Assembly: GCA_012103535.1 (NCBI GenBank)
Contig: WLWQ01000002.1
Coordinates: 992,001-1,056,000, forward strand
Source: Pseudomonadales bacterium
GTDB lineage: Bacteria; Pseudomonadota; Gammaproteobacteria; Pseudomonadales; Pseudohongiellaceae
Direction: 5' to 3'
DNA length: 64,000 nucleotides
Shown here: in pieces, positions 44,224 through 53,956 of the stretch
Layout of the letters: every line of letters starts with the position of its first letter
Numbering within the stretch: the stretch's first letter is position 1
Notes under the pieces: model-generated
Databases searched by the model: none
Seen by the model: only the letters and a program-made list of their open reading frames with translations
Told to the model about the DNA's origin: nothing
Made by a program: the position numbers and the translations under genes

Positions 44224-46635
44224 TTATTCATCTCGCAAGGAAAGGGCAGGATTGGTTAACGCAGTTCTTATGGATTGAAAACTGACTGTTGCAAAAGCGA
44301 CAAGCAGTGCCAGGAATCCCGAGTAAGCAAAGGAACTTATAGGTACATCAATCCGATAAGAAAAAATTTGCAGCCACAGATTCATGGCAAACCAGGTAAT
44401 TGGAACTGCTATGGCTAATGCGATTAACACCAGTACCAAAAATTCTCTCGAAATCATCAATACTATGTTGCTTACACTGGCGCCCAATGTTTTCCGCACG
44501 CCAATTTCTTTTGTGCGTTGTTCAGTGGTGTAAGAGGCAAGTCCATACAGACCCAGGCAGGCGATTAAAATCGCTAATGCAGAAAATCCGGAAAATACTT
44601 CACCCATCTTTCTATCACCTTGATGCAAATTGTCAAAATCTTCATCGAGGAAAGAATATTGAAAAGGTTCGGAATTTGTCATCTGTTCCCACGTGTCCTC
44701 GATATCGGAAATGGTTTCCTGAATATTATCCGGCTGCAATCTTATGATGACGTAGCGACTAAAATTTTGAATGCGTAAAAGCGTTGGTCGAATTTCTTGA
44801 TGCAGGGATTGAAAATGAAAATCTTTGACAACCCCAATTATAGGTCCCGATCTCAAACCGTCTGGATCCGGTTCAAGTATGTTGTGCTCAGTTGGGTTGT
44901 CAATTTCCAGTTCTCTAACCGCTGTCTCATTAAGAATGTAAGCATCTGTATCATTGCCAAACTCTCTGGAAAAAGTTCTGCCTTCTACAATTTCCAATCC
45001 AAGGGTTTCTATGTAATCCCAGCCCACCGAGAATTGCCAGAAGGCATGAGTATCACTCATAGGCCTGCCTTCCAGTATGTAGACGTTTTGATTAACCGAT
45101 TCACCTGGAACATGAGTTGTTGCAGCAGCGTTCACTACACCGGGTTGCCGTTTAAGCTGTTCGACAAAACTTTCTCTTTGATCTCCCAGGGCTCCGGCTC
45201 TCTGAACGACTATGAGTTGCTCTTTTTGAAAGCCCAGCTCTTTGCTGCGCATAAAATTTAACTGGTCGTAAACAATTAGCGTAGCTGATACTAATGCAAT
45301 AGAAATTGAAAATTGCAGGATCACCAGGCCTGCACGAAACCATGAACTGCTGCTACCACCACTGAATTTTCCTTTTAATACTTCCTGGGGATGGAATTTA
45401 CTTAAGAACAAGGCGGGATAACTGCCCGAAATTACGCCAACAGCCAGGGTAAATACAAACAATAAGAGCAATGCTTGCGCGCTAAAAAGAATGCTCAAAG
45501 AAATACTCTTCTCAATTAGCGCATTGAATGCCGGCAGTGCAAGGTAAACTAGGGGCAGGGCGATTACTAACGCAACGAGGCTAATCAACATAGACTCGCC
45601 CAGAAACTGAACCAGTAATTGCCCGCGATAAGCGCCCATAACTTTGCGCACACCAATTTCTCTGGCTCGGTTTGCGGACCTGGCGGTGGACAAGTTCATG
45701 AAATTTATACATGCCAGAAGCAATACAAATAACGCTACGGCTAAGAAGGTATAAACATAATTAGCATTACCATTAGCTTCAAACTCACCCTCCAGGTCTG
45801 AATACAAATGGATATCTGTTGCTGGCTGAATGTTGTATTCATAGACGCCTCCGTTGTTTAGAAATTCTTCGATATTAATACCCAAGACTGCTTCGATTTG
45901 TGGGGCAACGTAACTGCTAACTACATCCTGCAGCTTTACTTCCAGCTCTTCTGGAGAAGAACCTTCGCGCAGAATGAAATAGGTTTGTATGTTATTGCTA
46001 ACCCAGTTGGTGCTGTCATGTTCATCATCCGAACTGAAGGAGACAAGTATTTCAGGGTGGACGTGTGCGTTTTCGGGAATTTTCTTGGTGATTCCCGTGA
46101 TTTGATAGTCTTGATTATTGTTAAAAGTAAGTGATTGACCAAGTGCTTCTTCATCTGCGAAATATTTTTCGGCAATGGTCTCTTCTATAACAATGCTAAA
46201 AGGGTCGTTGAGAGCAGTATCTGGATCGCCTGCGATGAAATCGAAAGTAAAAACATCAAAGAGGCTGGGATCGGCGTGAAATATTTGCTGTTCCTGATAG
46301 CGAATGTCACCTCTACTGACTAGAGTGTCGATGAAAAATTGCCTGAATCGAGCCGCATATTCGATTTCCGGATATTCACGGATTAAGGTGGCGGCCATTG
46401 GGTAAGGAGTTGTTACTGCGTTGATCTCATTTCCTGCTATAACACCATGGATATTCAGGCGATAAATCTGATCCAGCTTCACATTGTGCCTGTCATAACT
46501 GAATTCGTATTGCACGAAGAGTAGGATCATCAAACAGCAGGCAATGCCTATAGCCAGCCCGAAAATATTGATGGCTGAGAAAGCTTTATATTTCCAAATA
46601 CCTCGTAATACGGTGTTTAGATAATTTTTCCACAT
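44224..46635 (-). CDS. Large FtsX/MacB-type ABC permease (two FtsX domains)
   Basis: The 803-residue protein has an N-terminal TM segment ('KAFSAINIFGLAIGIACCLMILLFV'), a periplasmic MacB_PCD domain, a first FtsX core with three TM segments (about 290-430), a second periplasmic domain, and a final FtsX core (about 680-800) with 'EQRTKEIGVRKTLGASVSNIVLMISREFLVL'. The double-FtsX plan matches permeases of the acidobacterial or BceB-like type. No ATPase gene lies next to it, so its partner is encoded elsewhere. It is convergent with the CYP153 gene across a 4-base gap. Confidence 0.88.
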   Translation of the reverse strand: MWKNYLNTVLRGIWKYKAFSAINIFGLAIGIACCLMILLFVQYEFSYDRHNVKLDQIYRLNIHGVIAGNEINAVTTPYPMAATLIREYPEIEYAARFRQFFIDTLVSRGDIRYQEQQIFHADPSLFDVFTFDFIAGDPDTALNDPFSIVIEETIAEKYFADEEALGQSLTFNNNQDYQITGITKKIPENAHVHPEILVSFSSDDEHDSTNWVSNNIQTYFILREGSSPEELEVKLQDVVSSYVAPQIEAVLGINIEEFLNNGGVYEYNIQPATDIHLYSDLEGEFEANGNANYVYTFLAVALFVLLLACINFMNLSTARSANRAREIGVRKVMGAYRGQLLVQFLGESMLISLVALVIALPLVYLALPAFNALIEKSISLSILFSAQALLLLFVFTLAVGVISGSYPALFLSKFHPQEVLKGKFSGGSSSSWFRAGLVILQFSISIALVSATLIVYDQLNFMRSKELGFQKEQLIVVQRAGALGDQRESFVEQLKRQPGVVNAAATTHVPGESVNQNVYILEGRPMSDTHAFWQFSVGWDYIETLGLEIVEGRTFSREFGNDTDAYILNETAVRELEIDNPTEHNILEPDPDGLRSGPIIGVVKDFHFQSLHQEIRPTLLRIQNFSRYVIIRLQPDNIQETISDIEDTWEQMTNSEPFQYSFLDEDFDNLHQGDRKMGEVFSGFSALAILIACLGLYGLASYTTEQRTKEIGVRKTLGASVSNIVLMISREFLVLVLIALAIAVPITWFAMNLWLQIFSYRIDVPISSFAYSGFLALLVAFATVSFQSIRTALTNPALSLRDE

Positions 46636-46805
46636 AGCGAGCGCACTCTAACCAGGGACGAGGTTTATAGTTTGACGCAGTGAACTCTTTTTAGGTTACA
46701 ACAATCTCCCCTTACTACTCAATCTCAGCTTGACGCATGTCAATTAGGCAATTTCTGGAGTTGTTAAGGTGAATTTGCGTAGATTCGCATGGATCAGGAG
46801 GAGAT

Positions 46806-47177
46806 ATGAATGCTCTTAAAAGTATTGCGATAGTCTTGTTCTGTTGTTTTGTTTCACTCAGTAACGGGCAGTCTTCTGTGATATGGAACGGGGGAATTAC
46901 TGAGGAAGAAAGATTGACGGCGCCGGAGGAAGGTACAAAATTAGTGTTTTTTGTGGCGAGTGGAAATTACCTCGCCAATATTGCTGTCACTATTACGAAT
47001 GAGGGTGAGCAAGAAATCATTGCAACTACAACCATTGGGCCATGGTTGATAGTTGACCTTCCCGCCGGTACTTTTCAACTCATCGCGGAACGTGAGAATG
47101 GCGACAGGCAGAGTATTAAATTTGAATTGAATGCTAACGATGTTAGTAAAATTGGGATAATGTTCCCGGGTGATTAA
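46806..47177 (+). CDS. Exported small protein, unknown
   Basis: I do not recognise this 123-residue protein. It has a signal peptide (about 1-21, 'VSLSNGQ') and a beta-rich mature part with 'GPWLIVDLPAGTFQLIAERENGDRQSIKFELNANDVSKIGIMF', a pattern seen in small CarboxypepD-like or transthyretin-like beta domains. AGGAGGAG just before the ATG is strong. It lies 25 bases before the pap gene, so it may be cotranscribed with it. The mature part has no cysteines or charged cluster. Confidence 0.6.
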   Translation: MNALKSIAIVLFCCFVSLSNGQSSVIWNGGITEEERLTAPEEGTKLVFFVASGNYLANIAVTITNEGEQEIIATTTIGPWLIVDLPAGTFQLIAERENGDRQSIKFELNANDVSKIGIMFPGD

Positions 47178-47202
47178 TTATTGTTAGGCTTTCAGGATCG
47201 CA

Positions 47203-48705
47203 ATGTTTGAAGCAGCGGAAGTTGGACGTTTACTAAGCAAAGAAGAATTTAAACGGCTGGATTTTGAAGTGCATCAAGCGCTGCTGGAATTGCAGCGCGA
47301 GTTGCGTGAGTCCAACCATGCGTTGATTGTTATCGTATCTGGTGTAGAAGGAGCAGGTAAGGGCGAGGTTGTGGATCGACTTAATCGTTGGTTCGATTCG
47401 AGAGATGTGCAAACCCATGCCTATTGGGATGAGACTGATGAAGAGCAGGAGCGTCCCAGGTATTGGCGCTTCTGGAGAGATTTGCCAGCAAAAGGCACTA
47501 TCAGTGTCATGTTTGGTTCCTGGTATACCAGGCCCTTAGTCGATGCCGCATTTGACAAAATAAATGATGCCCAGCTCGAGCATGAGTTAAACCGAGTCAG
47601 GGAACTAGAACGAACTCTTTCAGATAGCGGAGCTATCACCATAAAACTCTGGTTTCATCTTCCACAAGATGTACAAAAGAGTCGTTTAGAGCAGGAAGCC
47701 AAGGTCAGCAAATTTAAAAAATCGCCCTTATTAGAAGAGTTTTCCAAGAAGTACCAAAAATTTGTCAGGGTGTCAGAGAATTCGCTGCGCTTAACTGATA
47801 CAGGATTTGCTCCCTGGCATATTATTGAGGCGACTGATGCCAGATATCGAGATATCACAACAGGCAAACTGATTGTTTCTCGATTACAAAGTGAGTTCGC
47901 TAAGGAAAAATCGAACGGCACTGTAAATTCTCAGGATTTAGATGAGAGCGCTGAACCAGCATTTGTAATTGATTCCGAATCAAAAGAGTTGACAGTATTA
48001 GACAGTGTAGATTTGTCACTAGAACTAACTGAAAAAGAATATGAATCGCAGATCGTACAACTGCAGCGCAAATTGCATGATCTTGCCTGGAAGATGCAGG
48101 CTGCTAAACGCAGCACAGTTCTAGTTTTTGAAGGCTGGGATGCGGGCGGCAAGGGCAGTGCTATTCGAAGAATAACCACGGCAATCGACGCGCGCTTATA
48201 CAGAGTCATACCAATTGCCGCACCGACCGATGAGGAGCTGGCTCATCATTATCTCTGGCGCTTCTGGCGTCATATCCCACGTGCCGGTTATATCACGATG
48301 TATGATCGCTCATGGTATGGGCGAGTACTGGTGGAGCGGGTAGAAGGTTTTGCGCAGCCTCATGAATGGTTGCGTTCTTATCAAGAAATTAACAATTTTG
48401 AAGAACATTTGGCTGACCGCGGCATTCAACTAGCTAAATTCTGGATTCATATTGGAAAAGACGAACAATTAAAACGTTTCAAAGAAAGAGAGATTGATCC
48501 GCGAAAGCAGCACAAAATTACTGAAGAAGATTGGCGCAACCGAGAGCGTTGGGATGAATACAAGGTCGCCGTAAACGATATGGTCGCCCATACCAGTACC
48601 GGGTACGCACCGTGGACACTAGTTTCTGGAAACGATAAAAAGAATGCACGGGTGCAAATACTGCAGACGATTTGTAATAGGCTGGAGGAATGTTTACAAA
48701 TTTAG
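47203..48705 (+). CDS. pap: Polyphosphate:AMP phosphotransferase (tandem PPK2 domains)
   Basis: The 500-residue protein has two PPK2 domains. The N-terminal one (about 10-230) has 'SGVEGAGKGEVVDRLNRWFDSRDVQTHAYW' and 'RYWRFWRDLP'. The C-terminal one (about 275-500) has 'FEGWDAGGKGSAIRRITTAIDARLYRVI' and 'YLWRFWRHIPRAGYITMYDRSWYGRVLVERVEGF'. Pap forms ADP from AMP and polyphosphate. In two-domain class II PPK2 proteins the C-terminal domain is usually the active one. Both Walker A-like loops are intact here. The length agrees with known Pap proteins. Confidence 0.92.
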   Translation: MFEAAEVGRLLSKEEFKRLDFEVHQALLELQRELRESNHALIVIVSGVEGAGKGEVVDRLNRWFDSRDVQTHAYWDETDEEQERPRYWRFWRDLPAKGTISVMFGSWYTRPLVDAAFDKINDAQLEHELNRVRELERTLSDSGAITIKLWFHLPQDVQKSRLEQEAKVSKFKKSPLLEEFSKKYQKFVRVSENSLRLTDTGFAPWHIIEATDARYRDITTGKLIVSRLQSEFAKEKSNGTVNSQDLDESAEPAFVIDSESKELTVLDSVDLSLELTEKEYESQIVQLQRKLHDLAWKMQAAKRSTVLVFEGWDAGGKGSAIRRITTAIDARLYRVIPIAAPTDEELAHHYLWRFWRHIPRAGYITMYDRSWYGRVLVERVEGFAQPHEWLRSYQEINNFEEHLADRGIQLAKFWIHIGKDEQLKRFKEREIDPRKQHKITEEDWRNRERWDEYKVAVNDMVAHTSTGYAPWTLVSGNDKKNARVQILQTICNRLEECLQI

Positions 48706-48713
48706 TGCTTTGA

Positions 48714-49775
48714 TTACGGGTTATCCGGTTCGGCTAGATAAAGAAGACAATCTTTGCGCGCTATTTCAGGATTTGTGGTGACCATAAACAATTTCAATCG
48801 CTTGGTGGTAAACAATTCGCCATCCTTCAATTCGAAATAATCAAACAGACGCTCATTTCCACTAGTGTCCATCACTGTCAAATTGGCCGCCAGGTCTCCC
48901 GAAACAAATCCTAACTTATTTTCAGGGTTTACATAGCCGAAGTTAAAGTGCTCAATTTCTGGTAGCAGAGTAACCCCATCTTCCATTAAAGAGTAAGTGC
49001 CATAGGCGATGTCGCTGCCTTCTAAAAGTTCCAGGCGTAATGGATTGTGGAATTGTTCAAGGGACAGATCCGAATGTTCTGCGGAAAACACATCGTCGAG
49101 AGTCAGATATTTAAACAGTCCGTCCGTTGCCATCTGATTTGACTCGCTATCTTGAGCGCCACCACATTCGATCGTTACAGTTGGCATCATATGCTCACTT
49201 ATTTCCATTAAGGATCCCATCAATAAATCCGTCACGATCATGCGGTGAGTAAACAGAGATACCAGCGCATCATGTCGTTCATCCATAAACGTTGTGACAC
49301 CAAACGAGGGGCTGGAGCCTGATGTATTGTGTATATCAATTACACACTCAGGATTGATTTCTTCCAGTTTAGTTAATAATTCCTTTGCTAAATGATCTTG
49401 TTCGGTGTCACCAAAAGGTGGCTTAAAACAGCGATTGATATCTTTTTGATGGGGCAGCATGCGATAGATAAAGCCAGGCTCCTGTTTCGCCGCATCGACG
49501 CTGGGGATAAAGATGTGAATATCAATTACAGGTTTTACCTGCTGCTTAATGGCATTGAATACTGCGTACAATCCCGATGGTTCGTTACCATGCAGCAATG
49601 TCGTAACCGCTCGGCAGCGGGAAGAATTGTTACCCGTCAAGTGGATATGGGTGGGACCGGTTAAAAGCTTCAGAAACTCAAACGCAGTATCGCCGATGTC
49701 ACCTGGGGCTGGATTATTCCAATAGTGGAAGGTATGAGTTTTACTTTCAGGCTGCTCCATGCCTGTTATCGCCAC
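48714..49775 (-). CDS. AstE/aspartoacylase-family zinc carboxypeptidase-like hydrolase
   Basis: The 353-residue protein carries zinc ligands in 'LLHGNEPSGLYAVF' (HxxE, about 62-70) and 'IDIHNTSG' (about 150), with 'VTIECGG' (catalytic Glu region, about 210). This is the succinylglutamate desuccinylase/aspartoacylase pattern. The substrate is not fixed. Its start overlaps the end of the upstream GCS2-like gene by 10 bases, so the two are translationally coupled. The pairing suggests that one enzyme makes, and the other removes, a gamma-glutamyl or N-acyl group; that is inference. Confidence 0.85.
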   Translation of the reverse strand: MAITGMEQPESKTHTFHYWNNPAPGDIGDTAFEFLKLLTGPTHIHLTGNNSSRCRAVTTLLHGNEPSGLYAVFNAIKQQVKPVIDIHIFIPSVDAAKQEPGFIYRMLPHQKDINRCFKPPFGDTEQDHLAKELLTKLEEINPECVIDIHNTSGSSPSFGVTTFMDERHDALVSLFTHRMIVTDLLMGSLMEISEHMMPTVTIECGGAQDSESNQMATDGLFKYLTLDDVFSAEHSDLSLEQFHNPLRLELLEGSDIAYGTYSLMEDGVTLLPEIEHFNFGYVNPENKLGFVSGDLAANLTVMDTSGNERLFDYFELKDGELFTTKRLKLFMVTTNPEIARKDCLLYLAEPDNP

Positions 49776-51241
49776 TGAGCAACAGGAATATTTGCGGCGC
49801 TATTTACCTGATATTGCTGCAGCATATTAGTGAGCGCGTCCCGCCTGGGCATGCTCTCTCGCAGATCTAATAATTTATTGAGTTGCCATTGTGCCCCAGT
49901 TTGGCGAGTTGCTAACCTTTCTTTGATGACTTCAAGCAAGGGATTAAAGTCAGATTCTATAAATCCCATACTACTAAGCTGTTCTGGAATTTGCGGAAGG
50001 AGCCGTTCGAGAATTTCTGGAACTGAAAAGTACTCAGGTTGATTCTGTTTTAAAGAAGGCCAGTATAAGTCTGCGTCCATTCCTCGTTGTGCTGCACGGT
50101 AAAAATTCGCCGTGCAATAAGTAAACGGAATCGCTGGTAGTAGTTCGCGAATGGTGGGCTGCATTAATTTTGCGAGTCCAATTGCCAGAGCAGCATTTGC
50201 CAACATATCAACGATTGATGGACCAGCTGGGAAGGCACGAAGTTCAATTCGCAAATGGCCACCATCGACTGGATCAAACACAGGACGATTCCAGAGCCAG
50301 ATAGAACCCTGGTGCAATCGTAATTCATGCAGCTGGGGTGTACCGCCAGCTCGCGCTATGGCTACAGGATCTTCTTCTTCGCTATCAGGAAGTATTGGGC
50401 GGTACAATAATGCTGCTTCGGCAAAGAGTTCAAAAGCACCGTCCCGAATCCAGTTGTTGCCAAAATTTACCCGCGCGGGTATTGGATGCAAAGAATCGTT
50501 AGGGCGACAATCGATGGATTGTTTAAACAGTGGAATTCTTGTTTCTTGCCATAAGCGATGTCCAAAAAGTGTCGGAGAGTTTGCTGCCATGGCCACTACT
50601 AATGGTGTTACCAGTTGCACTGCATTATAGAAATCCGCAAATTCAGGCGTCGGTACTCTAAGGTGTACTTGAAATGAAGTATTCGCCCCTTCCAGCGTTA
50701 CATCATCCATTGCTAATTGCAGAGCGTCTTCACCTTCTATGGCGATGGTAAAAGGTCCGCCTCGGATATCTGTTAGCTCTTTAGTAAGCGCTTCAAAGCG
50801 AGGAAGCGGGGTCATGGCATGGTAGCCAGTATCAGACTGTTGCAGCGTGGGTAATATTCCAATCGGAACTACTTGGCCGTCCCATTGCTTGGCGCAATTG
50901 TTGATCTTTGCAATTGCAGCTAACGCTTCTTCTTGGGTGGCAGAAAAGCAACTGTCTTTAATTAGCGAGGGGCGAAAATTGTATTCTAAATTGTAGCGAT
51001 TGAGTTCTAGCGTTAATTGCGGGTCGTCTAGAGCCGCAATAATTTCCTGGTTGATGTGTAACGGGCGTGCTTCACTGTCGACTATATACAATTCCAGCTC
51101 GGCACCAAAGGACAGATCGCCTTCTCCAAAGCCGGGACGGGCCAGCAATATTTCTAGAGCCTTTAAATTTGCTCTTAGTCGAGAACTAAATTTTTTGAAG
51201 TCGTCTTCACTAAAGTCCGTATTATCAATTTCCAGTCCCAT
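49766..51241 (-). CDS. GCS2-family carboxylate-amine ligase
   Basis: The 491-residue protein has an N-terminal helix of about 40 residues, then 'FGAELELYIVD' (about 43-53) with the Glu residues that bind magnesium in glutamate-cysteine ligases. It also has 'GANTSFQVHLRVPTPEFADFYNAVQLVTPL' (about 184) and 'GGHLRIELRAFPAGPSIVDMLANAALAIGL' (about 325). The family includes YbdK-like enzymes and plant-type GshA; true gamma-glutamylcysteine activity is not shown. It is coupled by overlap to the AstE-like gene. Confidence 0.85.
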   Translation of the reverse strand: MGLEIDNTDFSEDDFKKFSSRLRANLKALEILLARPGFGEGDLSFGAELELYIVDSEARPLHINQEIIAALDDPQLTLELNRYNLEYNFRPSLIKDSCFSATQEEALAAIAKINNCAKQWDGQVVPIGILPTLQQSDTGYHAMTPLPRFEALTKELTDIRGGPFTIAIEGEDALQLAMDDVTLEGANTSFQVHLRVPTPEFADFYNAVQLVTPLVVAMAANSPTLFGHRLWQETRIPLFKQSIDCRPNDSLHPIPARVNFGNNWIRDGAFELFAEAALLYRPILPDSEEEDPVAIARAGGTPQLHELRLHQGSIWLWNRPVFDPVDGGHLRIELRAFPAGPSIVDMLANAALAIGLAKLMQPTIRELLPAIPFTYCTANFYRAAQRGMDADLYWPSLKQNQPEYFSVPEILERLLPQIPEQLSSMGFIESDFNPLLEVIKERLATRQTGAQWQLNKLLDLRESMPRRDALTNMLQQYQVNSAANIPVAQWR

Positions 51242-51347
51242 ATGCCCGATCCAGAGTCAACAAAGCTGCTACCGTTTAGGGTATCAGCTTTGATTTCCGC
51301 AGGTAAAGGGAACTACAGACTTAGATTAAAGAAATTGGCGACAGTAT

Positions 51348-51854
51348 CTAATTACCAATATCATCAGAAGTTGGAGAAAGCTCGCCATAGATATTCATGG
51401 TTGGTAAATCAGGTTTAAAGTCTATGTGACAACCTTCGCAGATTGCGACAATTTCGTCACCTGAACGCTTAATTAACTCTAAGTCTTTACTTCGCGCCGC
51501 ATTAACTGCTCTTCCCGCAGAATCAGACAAGGCCATGGAATATCTTTGCCACTCTGCACGGTTGGTCCACATTTGATCTACAGGACCTGTGCCTGGAATG
51601 GTAATGAGCGCACCACCAACTTGTAACTGTCGGGCCAAATGCTCCAATTCTCTCCAATCTTGATCGGATTGCGGATTTTGCCAAGCAGCTATCCAAATCG
51701 GATCAGCTGAGTGATTAATGAGAGATGCCATTGCTTCGTTAATGCTAATAGGAAGTCTGAATTCTTCAGCTTCTTCCGGGGCGCTACAGGCAACTAGCGC
51801 TAAAAGAGCGATGCTTATCAACAGGGTTCGAGCACTTTTTGATTGCATATTCAT
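51348..51854 (-). CDS. Lipoprotein with one CxxCH heme site, cytochrome c-prime-like
   Basis: The 168-residue protein has a lipoprotein signal with 'LLALVACS' (Cys near residue 23) and a mostly helical mature part. Near the C-terminus, 'IVAICEGCHIDFKP' (about 135-148) offers a c-type heme site with a four-helix context, as in cytochrome c-prime. A redox or gas-binding role on the periplasmic face is plausible. The start is ATG 51854 (Met-3 is an alternative). It lies between selB and the GCS2-like gene on the same strand, with gaps of 140 and 106 bases respectively, so operon membership is uncertain. Confidence 0.7.
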   Translation of the reverse strand: MNMQSKSARTLLISIALLALVACSAPEEAEEFRLPISINEAMASLINHSADPIWIAAWQNPQSDQDWRELEHLARQLQVGGALITIPGTGPVDQMWTNRAEWQRYSMALSDSAGRAVNAARSKDLELIKRSGDEIVAICEGCHIDFKPDLPTMNIYGELSPTSDDIGN

Positions 51855-51994
51855 TGTGGAGCCTCATGCTGAATTTACTCCTCCAGTTTGAGCCAGGGTG
51901 AATCATTGCACAATCAAATACGAGTCAACCATTGATTCATGTCAATAGGAATTATTAATAGGATTGAAAATTGGAAATCCGCAGGATGCGACAA

Positions 51995-53956
51995 CTAAAT
52001 ACCAAAAATATTTTCTTTTTCGGTGCGAAGAAATCGAGCATTGCCGTCGCGTCGCGTAAAGCCAACTCGATCGAAATATTCCAGAATTTCTATACAGAGG
52101 TTACGCCCAATTCCGGATTCATCCCTAAATTGAATGACCGAAAATCCTTCCTCGGTTAAATTGGTTCCCACTAATTGTGCAGTAAATTCTGCCAATGCCA
52201 TTATAGTTTCAGGCAGGTAGTGTCTATTCTCCGCCACCTGGATAAGACTTCCAGCCTTTGTCGTTTGTCTTAAGATCCTTTCAAGTGGTTTTAAGGATAT
52301 ACCCGTCAGATCTACTAGTTCCCGTGTGCGTGGTGGAACATTTCCTGATTTTTCTAGTATGGGCTTAATTTTCGCAAGGAATTCTTCCTCTTCTTTGCTT
52401 AGCGACATAAGGTGATCGGGTTTATGCAGTAATGTGCCAGTGCGCTTAACCAACTGCTCGTCGATTAATGATTGTAGTAGTGCGTTAAACAAATAATGGG
52501 ATCCAGAAAACTTTACCGATCTTGATAGTGCGGGTTCGCTAATTCCCTGTTGGGATGGATTGATGCGGTGAAATTCTAGAATTTGTTTAAGTATCTGTTG
52601 CCTATAATCGTCAAAGTATTTTTGATGAAGTAAGACCTCGATTCCATTCGTTTTTAACTGCAGCTTGACACAAGAGTTTGCTTCTTCGGAAAGCGAGGAT
52701 ATTAGCTGATCGAGGCAGTTCCGCTTTAAATTTCTGTTAAGCCTTAACTGATTTAGGTTTATTCCTTCAGAAGAAATTTCAGTTAGAGAGCGTAACGCTG
52801 ATTTGTCGCTAGCGCACATTGCTTTAAGAACTTCGAGCCTCTGTTTACTACTTCTTTTTTTGCGAGGAACAAAGGTGTCAATGACTTGACCGCCGCCAAG
52901 CGTGTATTCAGCGGCTGGATCACGCACTATAAAACGATCACCCTGATGGGCAATTAGTGCTTCGTTAGTTTTTACCTGAATAAAGCGCTTATTGTCATTA
53001 TCTAGATACCGTAGATTTACGATGTGGTGAGAGGCGCCAAGAAAGAGGTGGTACTCGGCATTTGGCTTAATGTCAGAATCAGGATCTAAAAGATTAAGAG
53101 TTGCATCGAAGCGCGTTATTGGTCGATAAATACTTGGTTCAACAAGCCAATCGCCGCGAGACACTGCGCTGAGGTCTAAATCAATATTCAGTGCTGCCCG
53201 CTCACCGCTACCAATAGACTCTATGTTTTCTTCATGTAGGCGCAGTCCACGAAGCCGAACCGATTGCCCATTGCTAGTACAAAGCATTTCTGAATCTTTA
53301 GTTGCCGATCCGGCGCGAGTGCTACCAGTTACAACCGTACCAATACCTTTTACAGAAAATGCTCGATCGACTAAGAATTTGAAATTCTTGTTCGCGCTTG
53401 CATGTTCGGCGTCAGCTTTGTTAATCAATACGCTTTTCAGGTGTGCTACTAACTCATCTATCCCATCGCCGGTCTGATTCGACACTGGGAAAATCGGCGG
53501 ATCTTCCAATTCTGAATCAAGTAGTAAATTTTCAATCTCTACTTGTAATTGAGTTATTTGTTCAGGCTCTACTCGATCAGTCTTGGTTAAAGCTACCGCT
53601 CCTTGCTTAATGCCCAGCAACTTGATTATGGATAAGTGCTCGCGCGTTTGCGGCATAATGCCATCATCCGCTGCTATGACTAACAAAGCAAAGTCGACAC
53701 TTCCTACCCCAACAAGCATATTGTTAATGAAATCTATGTGGCCGGGGACATCGACAAAGCCTAGTGTGCAAAGACAGTTATTACCTTCAATTGATTTTTC
53801 AAAATGATGGTAGGCGAATCCTAGATTTATGGTCAGGCCACGCTGTTTTTCTTCTGCTAGCGTATCGGTATCGGTTCCGGTTATGCGGTTAACGAGGGAC
53901 GTCTTGCCGTGATCGACATGACCAGCGGTAGCGATAATTAAAGGCTTTGAATGCAT
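51995..53956 (-). CDS. selB: Selenocysteine-specific translation elongation factor SelB
   Basis: The 653-residue protein begins with GTPase motifs 'ATAGHVDHGKTSL' (G1), 'RGLTINLGF', 'DVPGH' (G3) and 'TKTD' (G4). Two EF-Tu-like barrels follow (about 190-380). The C-terminal half (about 400-650) is a row of winged-helix domains that bind the SECIS hairpin, seen as 'LVDLTGISLKPLERILRQ' and 'FRDESGIGRNLCIEILEYFDRVGFTRRDGNARF'. It brings Sec-tRNA to UGA codons followed by a SECIS. The tRNA-Sec at 37264 and the UGSC gene at 15872 complete the window's Sec theme; SelA and SelD are not here. Confidence 0.95.
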   Translation of the reverse strand: MHSKPLIIATAGHVDHGKTSLVNRITGTDTDTLAEEKQRGLTINLGFAYHHFEKSIEGNNCLCTLGFVDVPGHIDFINNMLVGVGSVDFALLVIAADDGIMPQTREHLSIIKLLGIKQGAVALTKTDRVEPEQITQLQVEIENLLLDSELEDPPIFPVSNQTGDGIDELVAHLKSVLINKADAEHASANKNFKFLVDRAFSVKGIGTVVTGSTRAGSATKDSEMLCTSNGQSVRLRGLRLHEENIESIGSGERAALNIDLDLSAVSRGDWLVEPSIYRPITRFDATLNLLDPDSDIKPNAEYHLFLGASHHIVNLRYLDNDNKRFIQVKTNEALIAHQGDRFIVRDPAAEYTLGGGQVIDTFVPRKKRSSKQRLEVLKAMCASDKSALRSLTEISSEGINLNQLRLNRNLKRNCLDQLISSLSEEANSCVKLQLKTNGIEVLLHQKYFDDYRQQILKQILEFHRINPSQQGISEPALSRSVKFSGSHYLFNALLQSLIDEQLVKRTGTLLHKPDHLMSLSKEEEEFLAKIKPILEKSGNVPPRTRELVDLTGISLKPLERILRQTTKAGSLIQVAENRHYLPETIMALAEFTAQLVGTNLTEEGFSVIQFRDESGIGRNLCIEILEYFDRVGFTRRDGNARFLRTEKENIFGI

